Positions 48,501-57,807 of a stretch of DNA of 64,000 bases are shown here, piece by piece. Below the pieces are notes generated by a model that did no database searches, was not told where the DNA came from, and worked only from the letters and a program-made list of their open reading frames with translations. Within the stretch, counting starts at the first letter, position 1. Each line of letters opens with the position of its first letter. The stretch is from Tremella fuciformis. Taxonomy: Eukaryota > Basidiomycota > Tremellomycetes > Tremellales > Tremellaceae. Position numbers and translations under genes: made by a program. The stretch spans positions 2,170,001-2,234,000 of the forward strand of contig CP136496.1 of the NCBI GenBank assembly GCA_032768795.1. The letters run 5' to 3'.

Positions 48501-51500
48501 CATAGATAGTCAGGAAGGTGCGGTAGCCGTCATGCGAGGTGGTTCGAGTTGGTCCAAACAGATCAAGGTGGAGAGCACCAAGTAGAGTGGTAGCACGCTG
48601 TAGTGAGGGCGGTGAAGGCAGTCGTTTGCCTTTTCCTTGAATGCACTCGGCGCAAACGAATCCATCACTTGAAACATTTGCCCAGCTACCCGCATCCCCA
48701 AGCCGTCCACTCCTTCCAAGTGTTGCTACCGCCTGCACATGTAGATGACCAAGCCGCCTGTGCCAAGATTCTAGAAGGTGTTCTGGCGTATCAGGGGTGA
48801 CAATGTGTGCGTGCACGGTAGAGGACAGACAAGGCAAGGTGTAGAGGTGGTCTTGCAGTTTGGCGGTGAGGACAGGATGGCTACCATCTGAGAGAATTGC
48901 AGTGCCAGTGTTGAAGGTCCATGACAGGGTAGGTGAAGTGGTAGATCGGACTGAGAGGAGGTTGCGACCAAGATCTGGAACAAGCAGAGTGTCCGGGATC
49001 TTGAACCCATTGCAAAGGGTGAGAGTACCGGTCTTTGTGGCGTTGATGGTAGAGCCATTGCCAATGACAACTGGAACCGGTGTCGGTAGCGATTTGATGT
49101 TTGACAAGAGTTGAGAGTCGTAGACCATGGTGTGTGATGCGCCAGAGTCGACCACAATTGTGCAAGCATGGCCAGTAGCAAGGAAAGCTGATGGTGAGAC
49201 GGTAGCGATGAAATTGATGCCAGAATCATTTGTTGAGGAGGGTGCCATTTCGGTAGTGGGAGCCGCCGATGCCAAATGGGCTGCTTTGACACGTTGGGCT
49301 GCTCGGCAATCGGTGGAGGAGTGACTGTTGGTGTCATGGAACTCGCAGTAGGGCTTGCTACCATCTTTGATGGCAGGTGTTTGCTCCTTTTGCTCACGCT
49401 GGTAGCTTCGGACATTCTTCTTGTTGCTGATACCAGACAGCTTTGCCATCTTGACGGCAAGCGCCAGAGCACCATTCTCCTGTGTTTGCCTTCGCCTGAG
49501 CTCGTCATTGATAGCAGAGATCACATCGGCCGAAGTAGGGTCGCCTAGCATGTAGAAGGTAGAGGCAATGGTAGAGTATGAGGCCGGTAGCGCAATGAGG
49601 ATGGCATAAGCAAGTTGAGAATCTGCCAAAGTGACCGAAGATGCTGTAAGATCATTGAAAGCTCGTCGCATGAGTGAAATAGATGCCATGGGGTCGCTTT
49701 CATCGATATCGGTCCGCCAGATGATCCGGTAGAGCTCAGCTTTGCGGGTAGAGCGAGCTGCAGAGTAGGTAGCGCGAAGATGATCCAGGAGGGACTTTGC
49801 TAGAAGACCGGAAAATGGAGTGGACAAGGCGGTAGCGGTGGCCGAGACTGAGGAAGATGAAGTGACCGTGATGTTGAGCAGGTTTGGCGGTAGGACATTG
49901 TGGACAGCAGCGCTGAGAGACTCATCGATGGCTGCCCAGGCTTTCCTGTCCTTCCTGAGCCAGGCTTTCTGCTCAGCAGCCGGAGCCGGAACAGTTGCAT
50001 CTCCTTCTACCACCTCATCCAGGTCTTTCTGGATCAAGCGGGTGAGAATGAATCGCTCCCATTCTTTGTAGTTGTCGGATCCAGTGAGGATGATGCGACG
50101 GCGAGTGGTAGAGCGGTCGTTCTCAGAGTCTGAGTGGGACATGATGGGTCCGGTAGAAGATTCTGATTCCAAATCTGTCGGTAGACGTGATCGCGAGAGC
50201 GGTCAGAGCCCAGGTAGCCGGTAGCGGCGGTAGCTGGCTGGCAGCTCTTAGCTCTGTAGAAAGCGATACATAGTGGATATACTCACCTGGCAGCTCTTAG
50301 CTCTGTAGAAAGCGATAGAGAGCTGCCAGGGAGACGAAACTGCGGTATGAGGAGGTACGGGACGTTATTTATCACTGCTACCACGTGTATTTTGACATGG
50401 TGACCTTTCAGGTCAAGCGCTGAGAGCGGCAGTACGCAGTAGTCAGCGGTGCCGTGTCGCCTGAAAGGAGTTCGCGCTATGTGGAACAAGCCTACGAGTG
50501 GCTGGAGAAGAATGGACGGGGTTTCAAATACGACGATAGCTCGACATGGACGCCAGAGCATGTCCCGCCGACTTCGACGTGAGATTTTCTGCTCTTGACC
50601 CCGCTTGCCGGCTGAGATGGAGCGCTGGTATGTACTGGGAGCACGGCATCAATCACGAGCAGTTTCTATGGGACCTACGGAGCGAGCCGGGTCTGATCGA
50701 GGCGTTCGGCAAGATTTGGGGCACGGAGGAGTTGGCCGTCTCATACGGTAAGCACAATTCTATTCTCTGAGTGGACGCGCGAGATGCCCAAGGATGAGCC
50801 TGAGAACCAGACTGCGCGAGCATATCCATACCATTCTCGTCCGGCCGCTCCACCACAAAGCCCAACCCGTGGCCGCACGTCGACCAAAGCCCTATGCGGC
50901 AAGGCATGCACTGCATACAGGGTCTGGTCAATCTAGTACGTCCGAAGTGACTGTGTTCACGCGAGCCCCAGAGGCTGAGCGTCAGGTCGAGAATGGCCCT
51001 GAGGACGGCGGATTGATGGTTCTACGAGGCTCATCGGCACTCTATGAGGAGTTCTTCAGCACACAGCCTGCCCCGAGTGACGGATGGCCTACCAGAGATT
51101 ACTGTCCCTTGACCCCGGAGCAGTCGGCATGGTTCGAGTCGCGCGGTTGTGAGTGGGTCAAGGTGTGCGCGACACCGGGAGACCTTTTGTTGTGGGATGG
51201 GCGGTGTGTGCACTATGGGGTGCCTGCTGGCGGGGAGCGCAGCAGAATTGCAGCGTGTGAGCAATACATCAGAAAAGACCATGGGAAGCTGACAATCACA
51301 AGATGTGTGCTATAAGCCAGACGGTCTCATGTCATCCGAAACGCGCCAAAGGAGGGTGGATGCCTTTGAGGCCAAGCGCGCGACCGTGAGTCCGAAACGA
51401 GATCTGAAAGGACCCGACGTTCGTGATGGAGACTGAGGAGCAGACTCACGATCCCGTTGACCTCACGCTTTTGGACGGACCCGAGTTTCCCAACGTTGCC

Positions 51501-51554
51501 GTTCCTCACCTGAGTCATCGAGCTCAACAGCTTGCAGGCATTGCGTCGTATTGA
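45541..51554 (+). CDS. PhyH-like 2OG-Fe(II) dioxygenase, paralog B, split by a Copia element in intron 1
   Basis: Same family as the gene at 16149, with matching intron positions. Exon 1 (45541-45672) ends LKHLQQNG. Intron 1 would be 45673-45693 plus 50403-50432 (51 nt) but now also holds the 4.7-kb Copia element and one duplicated TGGTG. Exon 2 (50433-50578) starts YAVVSGAVSPERS and has YEWLEKNGRGF. After a 38-nt intron (50579-50616) comes GINHEQFLWDLRSEPGLIEAFGKIW. The metal motif PWPHVDQSP is intact (about 50870). NGPEDGGL, GDLLLWDGRCVHYG and YKPDGLM follow, and the last exon ends LAGIASY. No stop or frameshift was found in the exons. Expression depends on whether a roughly 4.8-kb intron can still be removed; the element's own signals lie antisense. 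Confidence 0.8.
45689..45693. repeat. Target-site duplication TGGTG (left)
   Basis: TGGTG directly before the left LTR, repeated at 50398-50402. Confidence 0.95.
45694..45915 (-). repeat. 3' LTR of the Copia element (left end)
   Basis: 222 bp, TG...CA ends, with an internal direct repeat (CTGGCAGCTCTTAGCTCTGT at 45756 and again at 45805, 49 bp apart). The gag-pol stop codon (45883-45885) lies inside it. Confidence 0.95.
45883..50142 (-). CDS. Copia gag-pol polyprotein
   Basis: 1,419 residues from the first ATG (50142, MSHSDSEN). Gag starts with a GSDNYKEWERFIL segment (DUF4219/UBN2-like) and has a variant zinc knuckle CEFHDTNSHSSTDC (C-x2-H-x4-H-x4-C). The protease shows VDSGASHTMV. The pre-integrase HLLESWHRRLGHL leads to integrase with the acidic triad in HLDLFGPT, SLRSDRGGEF and NGRVERAH. 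The RT has WVFTRKIDG, DAVDIVAAFLNGDL and catalytic IALHVDDQL (HVDD in place of the more common YVDD). RNase H shows YADADWGGC, LSTAEAEYMA and HIDIRYHFIRE, ending near LADLFTKSLP. No frameshift separates gag and pol, so any Gag excess must arise by another route. The last residues overlap the polypurine tract and the LTR. Confidence 0.97.
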   Translation of the reverse strand: MSHSDSENDRSTTRRRIILTGSDNYKEWERFILTRLIQKDLDEVVEGDATVPAPAAEQKAWLRKDRKAWAAIDESLSAAVHNVLPPNLLNITVTSSSSVSATATALSTPFSGLLAKSLLDHLRATYSAARSTRKAELYRIIWRTDIDESDPMASISLMRRAFNDLTASSVTLADSQLAYAILIALPASYSTIASTFYMLGDPTSADVISAINDELRRRQTQENGALALAVKMAKLSGISNKKNVRSYQREQKEQTPAIKDGSKPYCEFHDTNSHSSTDCRAAQRVKAAHLASAAPTTEMAPSSTNDSGINFIATVSPSAFLATGHACTIVVDSGASHTMVYDSQLLSNIKSLPTPVPVVIGNGSTINATKTGTLTLCNGFKIPDTLLVPDLGRNLLSVRSTTSPTLSWTFNTGTAILSDGSHPVLTAKLQDHLYTLPCLSSTVHAHIVTPDTPEHLLESWHRRLGHLHVQAVATLGRSGRLGDAGSWANVSSDGFVCAECIQGKGKRLPSPPSLQRATTLLGALHLDLFGPTRTTSHDGYRTFLTIYDDFSQHLQILFLKAKSDTLSTVQQYIQLVENQLGRRVKSLRSDRGGEFTSLAFKQYTSAKGIDHQLVPPAAHAQNGRVERAHLSLLDLVRTLLVDSGLPDKFWSDAARYAAYTRNRAPRANGSIPEDVWRNTKVPYGHMHPFGCPVYYRSHTEMDKLKPRYLPGRLLGYEVNTTNYRIWDTTNDRLVISRDVTFQGRPTVMHPASNPADLSHATNKTTSATHYIPGKVTTSMDTPLLESEQPDRGSPSPEPQWRGWVVEEDPRYHRSPAPTPGPLPGATVQDTDNQLRRSRRQAGEDPEVEPRSLEDRLALHADTTTGTDLSTLAFAAYSAILAPQSFADARQSPHWDQWQSAINDELSKMEKYKVWEVVDRHQATGRTLKARWVFTRKIDGTTGEPAGFKARWVAKGYSQRFGIDYNELYAGVAHKDSIRLFFAIVNYLGYHCDAVDIVAAFLNGDLDETIYLEPPEGSGIAANKVIHLLKSLYGLKQSPRCFNKKLDQWLRSQGFTPATADNCIYHRIQGGITIIIALHVDDQLVASNSQPELNRFKAQLHSAFEIKDNGPASYFLGVNIYRDRASKRLLLSQEHYVKAVLDRFGMTTCTPSHTPLPSGYRAIEATDLEFEQVKDQPYPAMVGSLLYAATITRPDIAFATSLLARTASKWSAQHIAAARHLMRYLRGTTAFCLTYDASPSTAKPYIQGYADADWGGCLNTRRSTTGYLFYGFGGPISWRSKRQPTTALSTAEAEYMASSDAARQAIWLRHLAENFGYQHSKGIPILNDNQAAILLSKNPVQHDRSKHIDIRYHFIREKVEQGDISLNHVATEHNLADLFTKSLPADRHQKLSKAMGMHLKPLQEIHDEGECQNTRGSSDK
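45907..45924 (-). other. Polypurine tract at the 3' LTR border
   Basis: On the minus strand GACGAGGGGGAG runs into the LTR start TGTCAAAA. It is the expected plus-strand primer and is at the same time coding. Confidence 0.7.
50161..50175 (-). other. Primer-binding site candidate
   Basis: Inside the 5' LTR edge the minus strand reads GATTTGGAATCAGAA. TGGAATCAGA resembles the TGGTATCAGA pattern of some initiator-tRNA sites with one difference. The priming tRNA is not established. Confidence 0.35.
50176..50397 (-). repeat. 5' LTR of the Copia element (right end)
   Basis: 222 bp, base-for-base the same as the left LTR by eye. It should carry the element's promoter, firing leftward. Confidence 0.95.
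50398..50402. repeat. Target-site duplication TGGTG (right)
   Basis: Second copy of the 5-bp duplication. The next base continues the host intron. Confidence 0.95.
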
Positions 51555-51640
51555 GCTGCTTTGGATGAGTAAATAGACAGCATAGATGCGCGACGGTAGA
51601 GATACCTTGTGAATGATGCATGTGCTGGTGTCATCGGGTG

Positions 51641-52666
51641 TCAAACCGCATCGTTATGCTCCCACCCTAACACATTCTTCGCCTTACTGCAGTCCCAGAA
51701 CCCCCGCCGCGGCCGGCCCGTCCACCAGCTCTTCTCGAGCTTCCCATATCGCCCCTTCCAACTACTTTCAAGCAAAGACAGACTGTCGTGGCGCTCGCCA
51801 TTGAACCTGTCGTCCGGCTGCAAGCCCCCCTCCCAGCAGATCTCCTGCGACGCCAAGATGAACACCTCGTGTCCTGCCCAGCCTTCGCTGGTGAGGCCCA
51901 GCAGAGCTGCGCGAGCACACGACTCGAGCGAGACCCAGCCCCATAGACTAGGCGGACGGCAGGCTTCAGAGGCGGACTGATAGGTGGGTTTGCACATGTG
52001 GTAGCGCAGAGAAGCGACTCGCAGCTCGGGGTAGTAACGACATATCGCCGATGCTTGGATCTCGCAACATCTGCCCAGTCAGCGATCTTCCCCCCTGGGA
52101 CGACTGGCATCTAGCTGAACCGACGCGCATTTTGGACGTGGCGTAGGGGTCTTCCTGGTACTCAGTCAGCTCCCGGCATTCAGATGCACTTCAAATGCAG
52201 ATAGACTCACAGGCGAGGTCGGAGAGGACTCGTTCATAGGAAGTTCATCAAAGAATTTATGGCCCGGAGGGGTGAAGCTGAGTCCGTACGCATTGACCGA
52301 GCTTGCCTGGACGATCCTCTTGACGCCATACTTCGCGCACGTCTGCAGAATGTTGTAGTTTGTGGTGACGTTTGTGTTGTACACAAAGCGGGGGTCATTG
52401 TTCAAAGGATTGGGTATGCCGCCAATGTGGACAACCCCGTCTAAAGGGGACGAGGCAGATTCGAACACAGCTTCTAACGCTGCTACATCTCGGAGATCGA
52501 CCACTTTGTGAGACAGGCGAGATTTCGAGCCAGAGGGAAGCGCGTCGAGCACGATGGCAGGGAGAGGGGCAATGTCGAGCGCGATGACGGTATGCCCTTG
52601 CTCGAGAAAGTAGGTGAGGGTGCTGCTGCCAACGATCCCAGCCGCACCTGTGATGAGGACGTGCAT
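51641..52666 (-). CDS. NAD-dependent epimerase/dehydratase (extended SDR)
   Basis: Sugar-nucleotide or uronate-type SDR enzyme; substrate unknown. The N-terminal nucleotide motif is HVLITGAAGIVGSSTLTYFL. The domain continues with VDLRD, GVVHIGGIPNPLNNDP, NVTTNYNILQTCAKYGVKRIVQASSVNAYG and then DPYATSK, with the active-site YxxxK. The last exon gives CEIQASAICRYYPELRVASLRYH, LWGWVSLESCARAALLGLTSEGWAGHE and FWDCSKAKNVLGW. Intron 1 lies near 52160-52212. The second junction (about 52060-52115) does not join the two halves in frame with an ordinary GT donor. The best join gives a GC donor after SK, or a small lesion is present. The ATG at 52666 precedes the glycine motif directly. It is divergent from proline dehydrogenase. 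Confidence 0.82.
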
Positions 52667-52971
52667 TGTGACTGGAGGTGACCTTTGGCGCGAATGTGAT
52701 CAGCCTGACACCGTAAGAAGTTCTGTAGTCGATATGCTGTGTCGAAGCAGCCTAGAAATCGTTAAAATTGGATCTCAGTATTCCAAAATGCTTGCCGCCG
52801 AATGCTTGCTACACCTCGGGAGTCTTACGGATTTGGCGGTCCCGTAGTTCCGCCGACCCTTGCTCATCCAGGTGGCTCTGGCATGACAAGGTCAGACAGG
52901 TTAGCCTTCCATCAATCTCGAGACTTTCGACGGTCAAGATCTCGTTCTGCTCAGCGTCTACGAGACAAGCG
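52667..52971. promoter_or_regulatory. Divergent promoter region (SDR / proline dehydrogenase)
   Basis: 305 bp between the two starts; part is the proline dehydrogenase 5' leader. No defined motif was recognised. Confidence 0.4.
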
Positions 52972-55082
52972 ATGCTCGCGAGGGGCGCGCTGCGTTCACT
53001 CTCAGACGTCCGTATCTCGCCGCTACGGTCCGTTATTCGCCATGCTAGCCCCACGACTCCTGTCCGTAGGTGTCTATCTCGCTCTTCGCTCTCTGCGTCT
53101 TCGCGACGCTCAGCCCATCAGATGAGACTTCGGTATGGAGGTGGAGCTCTCGCAGTGGCGTCTCTAGCCGTTATTGGTCTCGCTCTCGTAGACGGGACAG
53201 AAGAGATCCCGACCGACTCATCGCGGATCGGTGAACCGAAAAAGAGCAGCTCGTCTATCAGCGCCGTGTCGACGCTCAAACTCCTCCGGTCGTACCTCGT
53301 ATGGTCTGTCTTGGGCCTGCCCACCATCGTTGACGCCTCCCCGGGGATCATGGACAGCCTGTTCCATTCTACAGTCCCGGGAGTCCAGGGGCTTACGGAG
53401 AGCCTCGTCCGGTGGACATTCTTCGACCAGTTCATACCCGGACAAACGGCGGTCGAATGCGTTCCGGCCATGGAGGCACTCCGGAGGCGGAACGTAGGCT
53501 CGGCACTGAACTACTCGGCAGAAGCCGATGTCATGGAGAACCTGGACCTGCGGGAGATCGAGGTCGCGCGTCTGCTGGAGGTCGAGCGTGCCCTCGATGT
53601 CCTGGGCGCATTGGAGCAGCGTATGGCCATGGAGGGCTGGGCACGCGGCAGCTCGGCATTCGCGCTCAAAGTGGTGAGTGGCTCCCCCCCCCCCCCCCCC
53701 CCCCCCCCTGTTAGTGCTGTTCTCATAACGCAGACTGGCCTGATCGATCCCGCCGTCCTGGCACGAGCGTCAGTGTCGCTTCATAGGATGCGAGTTGCAC
53801 ACCACCAGCAGTTCGAAGCGAAGGTGCCTTATCCGGGTTGTCCATCCGATCACGATGCTGCACTACTCATGGCCTCCGAGCCGGACACCACATGGGTCGA
53901 CCACGGGTATGCGCACGGTGTCAGCAAGATGGGCGTGCAGCTGTCGGACCAAGGTGTGCAGCCTGGAGATCTGGAAAGACTGCGCACTCTATGGGACAGG
54001 CTAGACTCCTTGGCGGAACGGGCTCGTCGCAATGGGTCAGTCGACATTCGTTTGTCCAGTGATATAAAATACTTACTGTGCAGCGTACGGCTCATTCTCG
54101 ACGCCGAAGAGTCATACTATGAAGCTGCGCTAGACGGCTACGTTCGACTCCTCAGCATGAAGTACAACAGGCCGTACACCGCTGACAACCACCTCGACAA
54201 GCCTTCTTCGCCCTGGAACGGTCCGGTCATATAGTGAGAGGCCTCAAACTTGTTGTAAAGGCGTGCTTACGGAGTACAGCGGATCCTACCAATGCTATCT
54301 CGCCCGTCAACCCGAATTTCTCCAAGCCGCCATCAAGCACGCGGCGGAAAACGGCTACGCACTCGGCCTAAAGCTGGTACGAGGGGGATATATCGTCAAA
54401 GAGCATTCCAACTGGACCGACAAGGAGGGACCGGGACCCGTCTGGCCAGAGTGAGTACCGTTGGATGACTCGGATCTCTCTCGCTGACTGATCCCGCAGG
54501 AAGAACAAGACGGACGCATGCTATAATAGTAGTATCCAGATCATTCTCGAGACCCTCAACAAGCAGCTGCAGGGAGATACGCCGGATAAAGCCCTCAGCG
54601 TCATTTTCGGCACACACAATATCGATTCTCTTACCGAGATCTTCGAGCGATTGAAGTCGGAAGGGCTGGCAAACGAGAACAGTGGCGGAAAGCTTCGACT
54701 CCGGGCGGATGTGTTGGGGAAAGTGAACATTGCGCAACTGTACGGTCAGTCCGAGGAATGAGCTGTCAGCATGAGGTAGGGAGCTGATATCTGGTGTAGG
54801 TATGAGGGACGACCTGTCGGACAAGATACACAATGCTTTTGAGGAGAGCAAGTCACCTATGTCCATGATCTTTATCGCCTACGGCAGGCTACGCGAGGTC
54901 AGTCGGGGCGTTCGGCAAGACGGAGCAGGAGTACACGAGCTGATGTGCCACAGACAATGCCGTTTCTCGGACGACGAGCGGTGGAGAACAAGTCGTTGTT
55001 GGGGGGAAATGCGGGCGCGGCTGTCGAGCGCAGAAGAGTCGGTGCTGAACTTCGGAAACGCCTTACGTTTGGTCTCCTATGA
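52972..55082 (+). CDS. PUT1: Proline dehydrogenase (proline oxidase), mitochondrial
   Basis: FAD enzyme oxidising proline to pyrroline-5-carboxylate in the mitochondrion. The first 60 residues (MLARGALRSLSDVRISPLRS...) are rich in Arg/Ser and lack acidic stretches, as in a matrix presequence. A hydrophobic stretch GGALAVASLAVIGLALV follows. Landmarks: TVPGVQGLTESLVRWTFFDQF; TGLIDPAVLARASVSL; VRLILDAEESYYEAALDGYV; YQCYLARQPEFLQAA; GYALGLKLVRGGYIVKEH; SVIFGTHNIDSL; and SPMSMIFIAYGRLRE|TMPFLGRRAVENKSLL. The last pair carries the substrate- and FAD-binding C-terminal helices. Introns include one at about 53674-53735 with a run of 25 C. The stop is at 55082. Proline use fits the iminopeptidase and permease nearby. 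Confidence 0.94.
53684..53708 (+). repeat. Homopolymer of 25 C in a proline dehydrogenase intron
   Basis: C25 starts about 10 nt after the 5' splice site. Length variation and assembly error are likely at such a tract. Splicing may be sensitive to it. Confidence 0.85.
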
Positions 55083-55294
55083 CGATTACATTGGCTGAGA
55101 CGAAGAAGAGCGAAGGAGATCAGTTATTCAAACATGCATTTATTCTGTTCCACGGAAGGAGGTGACCCATCGGATGGCGCAGATCGATAACTCTTCTTCA
55201 AGTCATCCATGGGGTGAGCTGATGTTATCATTGCGGCTATGAGACACGATGATATGCATGCAAGCTAAGGGCGCTGGGCTGCGTAAGTTTCGCA

Positions 55295-56380
55295 TCACAC
55301 TTTGTAGTCGCCGCCCGTCTCAAACTCGATCATGTCAAACATCTCCTGCGCCTGGAAGAACGCCTCTTCCTCTCCACCGTACTTTTCAAACACCGCAGCG
55401 ATCGCCGCGGGAGGCACGATGAGCGGCTGTCCGACCGCGTCCGAGATCAGCTGGCTCTGACACAACTGCTCCAGCCGGACAAAATATGCGACGGCGGCGT
55501 CCACGCTCTGTGCCGCCGAGAGGATACCGTGGTTCTGGAGGATCACACCCTTGCCGTGGGGCCCGAGTGCTTGGCAGATATTGCGGCCCTCTGCGTCGTC
55601 GAGGACGATACCGCCGAACTGCGCGTAGAGGCGGACGGTGTCAGCGAACGCAGCGGCGTCTGGGCATTAGTGTCCGGCACTCAGAAGGGTAGGTAGGTGC
55701 AATGGAGACGTACCGTGCGAGGCGATATCGACGTTTCGCCCCAGCACCGAGAAGGCGCGTCCGAATGTGGTGTGGGAGTGCGCCGCAGCATGGATATCGG
55801 GCCGGTGGGCATGTATGGCCCCGTGAATCGCAAAACCCGCCGCGTTGTCTGCCCCTAGTCAACATCTAGACGCCAAGAACATATTGAATGGGCCATACAG
55901 ATCTGCCCCTCGCCAGGCTTGCCGGTACCTTCCAGCACATTACCCTCGAGGTCGATCAATAACAGGTCCGAGACCGTCATGAGGTCAAATGCGACGCCGT
56001 ATGGGTTTACCCAGAACGCACTGTGCATCAGCCTTTCGTGCCCTGCTGAAAGGAAAGACGTACTGAGGGTTGACCGCATCCCGAACGGTGATATGCCCTG
56101 CCACGCCCTCGTCGAAGCCCAGCTTGGAGAAGATTCTGAACGCCGCACAAAGACGTTCTTTCTGATAACGCCTCTGGATCACCGTCAGCTTATACTCGAC
56201 AGCAGAACGGAAGCGGACCTCTTCGTACTTGTCTTTGAAGACCGGGGGCGAGTATGCCTTGCTTCGAACGCCTTGGGTTCCATCACCACGAAGGTCGAGG
56301 CTGAGCTTGGCGGCGGGCTTGGAGGCGGTAGTGCTACTGCTTGGCACTGGCAGTTGGCTGACGGTGATGGTGGCCGTCAT
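55295..56380 (-). CDS. Class II aldolase/adducin family protein (gene 1)
   Basis: Zinc-dependent aldolase-type domain acting on sugar phosphates or related substrates; precise reaction unknown. The protein begins MTATITVSQLPVPSSS and a basic linker, then YQKERLCAAFRIFSKLGFDEGVAGHITVRD. Next come WVNPYGVAFDLMTVSDLLLIDLEGNVLEG; the zinc pair in HAAAHSHTTFGRAF; and the third ligand in LQNHGILSAAQSVDAAV. All three zinc histidines are present. The end is ETGGDYKV. About five introns. The length of about 280 residues matches fungal members. It is divergent from a paralogous gene 305 bp away. Confidence 0.9.
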
Positions 56381-56684
56381 CGTGCTCGACGCTTCAAACA
56401 CCTCTAGGAGGAGATGGATCAGGCAGGGGAGGGGGGCCCAGAGGTGGGCAGTACGCTGACATTTCTTCTCTGCCTCTGTTCGTCAACTTATCCCGACGCA
56501 TGACGCCGGTCTTCTGAAGCAATTCCGCTTTTCCGATATGCATCTTCTTCGATTCCCGATACATTCCGGTGCAGATATGTTATGCACTCGATGCAAAGCA
56601 GCTCACACCTGTCTACAGAGCGCAAGTTCATTCCACATAGTCTCCTCTCAAACATTCTCCAAAAACCTGTGTGCAATTGCAAAA
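56381..56684. promoter_or_regulatory. Divergent promoter region of the aldolase-like pair
   Basis: 304 bp shared by two head-to-head paralogs. No defined motif was recognised. Confidence 0.4.
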
Positions 56685-57807
56685 ATGGCTATCGAGGTGG
56701 AAGAGAACCCCGACTACACCGTGGAGGCCAAGCCCAAGGTGGCCAAGTTCAGACGGGCAATGCCCCCAACGTTTACGGTGAGCATGCCGATGCTCGTATT
56801 CTCATTACTCGAGAGACGTCGATCTGAGACTGGTTCGAGCATTTCACTGAGTGCAGGACGTCGCAGTCGAGCAAGTTTACCGCAAGAAACGCCTCGCAAT
56901 GGCGTGCAGGATCGTGGCTGCCCAGGGATGGGGCATCGGCTGTGGCATGCAGCTTTCAGTGAGTGCTCTTAAGCATCGGTCCAAAAGACCGCAGCTGATG
57001 TTGCCCAGAGCCGGGATCCCGTGGACACCTCGACCATCTGGGTCCTACCTGCGGGGCGCGCGCTGGCGGCCATGACCTCGCGGGACTTGATTCAGATCTC
57101 CATTGAAGCTGGGACTGTCGTGCATGAAGAGGGAACCAATTGGGGCTGTGAGGCATCCCGAAATACACAGAGGGGGAGGCGCGAGATCTAACAGGTCTAG
57201 TCGATGTCAGCTCGGCCGCTATCCATCGAGCAATCTACGCCGCCCGGCCGGATGTTGGAGCCATAATCCACGGGCATACTCCCTACGCTCGGGCGTTCTC
57301 GATGCAAGATCAGCCGTTGAAGATGATTGTGCAAGGTCGGTTGCTGCAGGCGTCATCGGCGCCTCTGTGCTGAAAGCACGGCTCACACGTCAGACTCTTG
57401 CACGTTCTACCAGCGGATCCACCGCTTGCCGCTCGAACAATCCAACGAAGCGTTCAACAAGCCCAGCGCCGTGTCCGAGGCATTGGGCATGGGCAAGGGG
57501 CTGATCCTCGAGAACCGAGGAATCCTGCTCGTCGGCGCCACGATAGAGTGTCCGATCAGCTACTACATCCGCATGGAGAGTTTGTGTCTCATCCAGCTAA
57601 CCGCGGAAGCTGCGGCCCGAGGCAGGGGTGGTGACCTGGTGCATGTCGGGAGCGAGGAAGTCAAAGTCAGTGCACCGAAATCTTATTTGGGAGTGCACGT
57701 TGACATCGCAGTTCACATTCGACAACAGCGGGTCCGAGCATCATGCTTGGCTGATGGCCATACCTTACTTTGCCCGACAGGACAAGCTGACTGGCGGGGC
57801 CATTTGA
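56685..57807 (+). CDS. Class II aldolase/adducin family protein (gene 2), altered metal site
   Basis: Same family as the divergent neighbour. It starts MAIEVEENPDYTVEAKPK. Exons read YRKKRLAMACRIVAAQGWG, SSRDPVDTSTIWVLPAG, SRDLIQISIEAG, then DVSSAAIHRAIYAARPDVGAII with the H-x-H pair in HGHTPYARAFS. The expected third ligand, His in an NHG context, is Arg here: LENRGILLVGATIE. The GHIT/S motif near the N-end is also absent (IGCGMQLSSRDP). It ends ARQDKLTGGAI. About five introns (for example 57136-57182, 57340-57393, 57660-57712). Either it binds metal differently, or it has lost aldolase activity and kept a structural role. Frames are intact. Confidence 0.85.

Larger units (their letters stand above)
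45694..50397 (-). mobile_element. Complete Ty1/Copia LTR retrotransposon
   Basis: A 4,704-bp element with two 222-bp LTRs that I read as identical, 5-bp target duplications and one uninterrupted gag-pol frame on the minus strand. The internal order is Gag, protease, integrase, reverse transcriptase, RNase H, which defines Copia. A polypurine tract (GAGGGGGAG) abuts the 3' LTR (left, 45915/45916). The primer-binding site candidate TGGAATCAGA begins 4 nt inside the 5' LTR edge (right). Identical LTRs imply a recent insertion. The same family left the solo LTR at 9328-9536. Confidence 0.97.

Noticed and set aside
48771..49508. Second minus-strand frame of 245 codons inside Copia as a separate gag
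   Set aside because: It is an alternative frame of the gag-pol region; the zinc knuckle and protease belong to the long frame.
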